From contig CALAUH010000058.1 of the NCBI GenBank assembly GCA_937892225.1, positions 1-7,119 on the forward strand: 7,119 nucleotides of DNA, written 5' to 3'. The DNA comes from an uncultured Treponema sp. Lineage in GTDB: Bacteria > Spirochaetota > Spirochaetia > Treponematales > Treponemataceae. The notes beneath the pieces were generated by a model. It was given only the letters and a program-made list of their open reading frames with translations, did no database searches and was not told the origin of the DNA. This document shows, in pieces, positions 6,640 to 7,119 of this stretch. Position 1 is the first letter of the stretch. The number at the start of each line of letters is the position of its first letter. The translations under genes were made by a program, and so were the position numbers.

Positions 6640-7119
6640 TTACTTTGCCTCCACTTTTGCATATTTTCCAGTAATCTTATTACGAATCTGATTAAACCAT
6701 TTCTTGAATATTGGAGAACCAACAACTACAATGATAATAATTACAATAGCTTTATAAGCGCGTACTGCAGTAGAAGAAACCTTCATAGCATACAAAGTAA
6801 CTGTAAGGGCTTGAATTATGTAAGCACCGATTATTGTTCCAGAAAGTTTGAACTTACCACCACCTAAAGAGTTACCGCCAATTGCAACTGCAAGAATGGC
6901 ATCCATTTCAATATCCAAAAGACAAGTATCATGATTAATAACATTTACACGAGAAACGTTTATAGCACCTGCCATAGTTACACAAATACCAAGAATTATA
7001 AAAGCAACCATTTTCATTAAAACAGGATTAATACCGTTTAATTTAGCTGCTTTTTCATTAATTCCAACAGCCTGCATATACAAACTGATATTTGTAAATT
7101 TTAACAAAAGTGATATCAA
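6640..7119 (-). CDS. ytfT: ABC transporter permease, YtfT family, C-terminal part (5' end outside the window)
   Basis: These are the last ~159 residues of a sugar ABC permease; the gene continues past the right edge, so the TTG at the edge is an internal codon, not a start. The match to E. coli YtfT is clear: MQAVGINEKAAKLNGIN (15-31 of the fragment), corresponding to the EAVGINIRAAKNAGVN stretch of YtfT, then LDIEMDAILAVAIGGNSLGGGKF (68-90), IIGAYIIQAL (96-105) and YKAIVIIIIVVVGSP (122-136), followed by a basic cytoplasmic tail. Together with yjfF directly behind it, this reproduces the ytfT-yjfF order of the E. coli ytfQRT-yjfF operon. The ATPase (ytfR) and a transport binding protein are expected further upstream, outside the window. 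No promoter for this operon is visible here. Confidence 0.9.
   Translation of the reverse strand: MISLLLKFTNISLYMQAVGINEKAAKLNGINPVLMKMVAFIILGICVTMAGAINVSRVNVINHDTCLLDIEMDAILAVAIGGNSLGGGKFKLSGTIIGAYIIQALTVTLYAMKVSSTAVRAYKAIVIIIIVVVGSPIFKKWFNQIRNKITGKYAKVEAK
6648..6652 (-). promoter_or_regulatory. Shine-Dalgarno site of yjfF
   Basis: GGAGG on the - strand lies 8 bases before the yjfF ATG and within the last codons of ytfT. It is the only strong ribosome site in the window and fixes the yjfF start. It contrasts with the absent or loose sites of the + strand genes. Confidence 0.85.

Noticed and set aside
1..7119. CRISPR array, tRNA/rRNA, insertion sequence or phage genes
   Set aside because: No regularly spaced repeats, no tRNA or rRNA sequence recognised, and no transposase, integrase or phage gene was seen on either strand.

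Overview
The window is strongly AT-rich bacterial DNA. It carries one broken or chimeric gene, a three-gene sensory operon on the + strand, and the 3' end of a sugar ABC-transporter operon on the - strand. The gene types fit an anaerobic host-associated bacterium: a eukaryote-like (homodimeric) NADP-isocitrate dehydrogenase remnant, a Listeria/Bacteroides-type surface repeat, a YesM/YesN-class two-component pair and a YtfQRT-YjfF-type transporter. Classical sigma-70 promoters combined with weak or absent Shine-Dalgarno sites make a spirochaete of the Treponema group my best guess. This is an inference; a low-GC Firmicute is the main alternative.

Layout. Positions 1-278 are non-coding or leader DNA with a perfect 13-bp inverted repeat (36-78) and a strong promoter (176-204). 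Positions 279-1313 are one open frame whose first ~85 codons resemble a fragment of a surface-repeat protein (GYKFVGW motif) and whose last ~245 codons are the C-terminal part of NADP-isocitrate dehydrogenase; the first ~155 residues of the enzyme are missing. A long hairpin terminator follows (1336-1390). A new promoter (1451-1479) then drives three tightly packed + strand genes: a membrane-anchored YtfQ-like galactofuranose/sugar-binding protein, a LytS/YesM-type sensor histidine kinase, and a CheY-AraC response regulator of the YesN type. The regulator meets the permease gene yjfF tail to tail, with overlapping stop codons. Behind yjfF on the - strand lies ytfT, cut by the window edge.

How the genes may work together. 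The transporter permeases match E. coli YtfT and YjfF (galactofuranose ABC importer). The + strand binding protein matches YtfQ but is anchored in the membrane and encoded with a kinase and regulator rather than with the permeases. The simplest reading is a three-component sensory system, analogous to XylFII-LytS-YesN of clostridia: the anchored binding protein catches the sugar outside, the kinase with a short sensor region relays this, and the AraC-type regulator controls the neighbouring ytf-type transporter. The transporter would then use its own soluble binding protein and ATPase, expected beyond the right edge.

Points of most interest are the sensory use of a YtfQ homologue, the isocitrate dehydrogenase chimera, a textbook - strand terminator with a GNRA loop hidden in the coding sequence of the regulator's DNA-binding domain, and a promoter that puts the transcript start almost on the ATG of the binding-protein gene.
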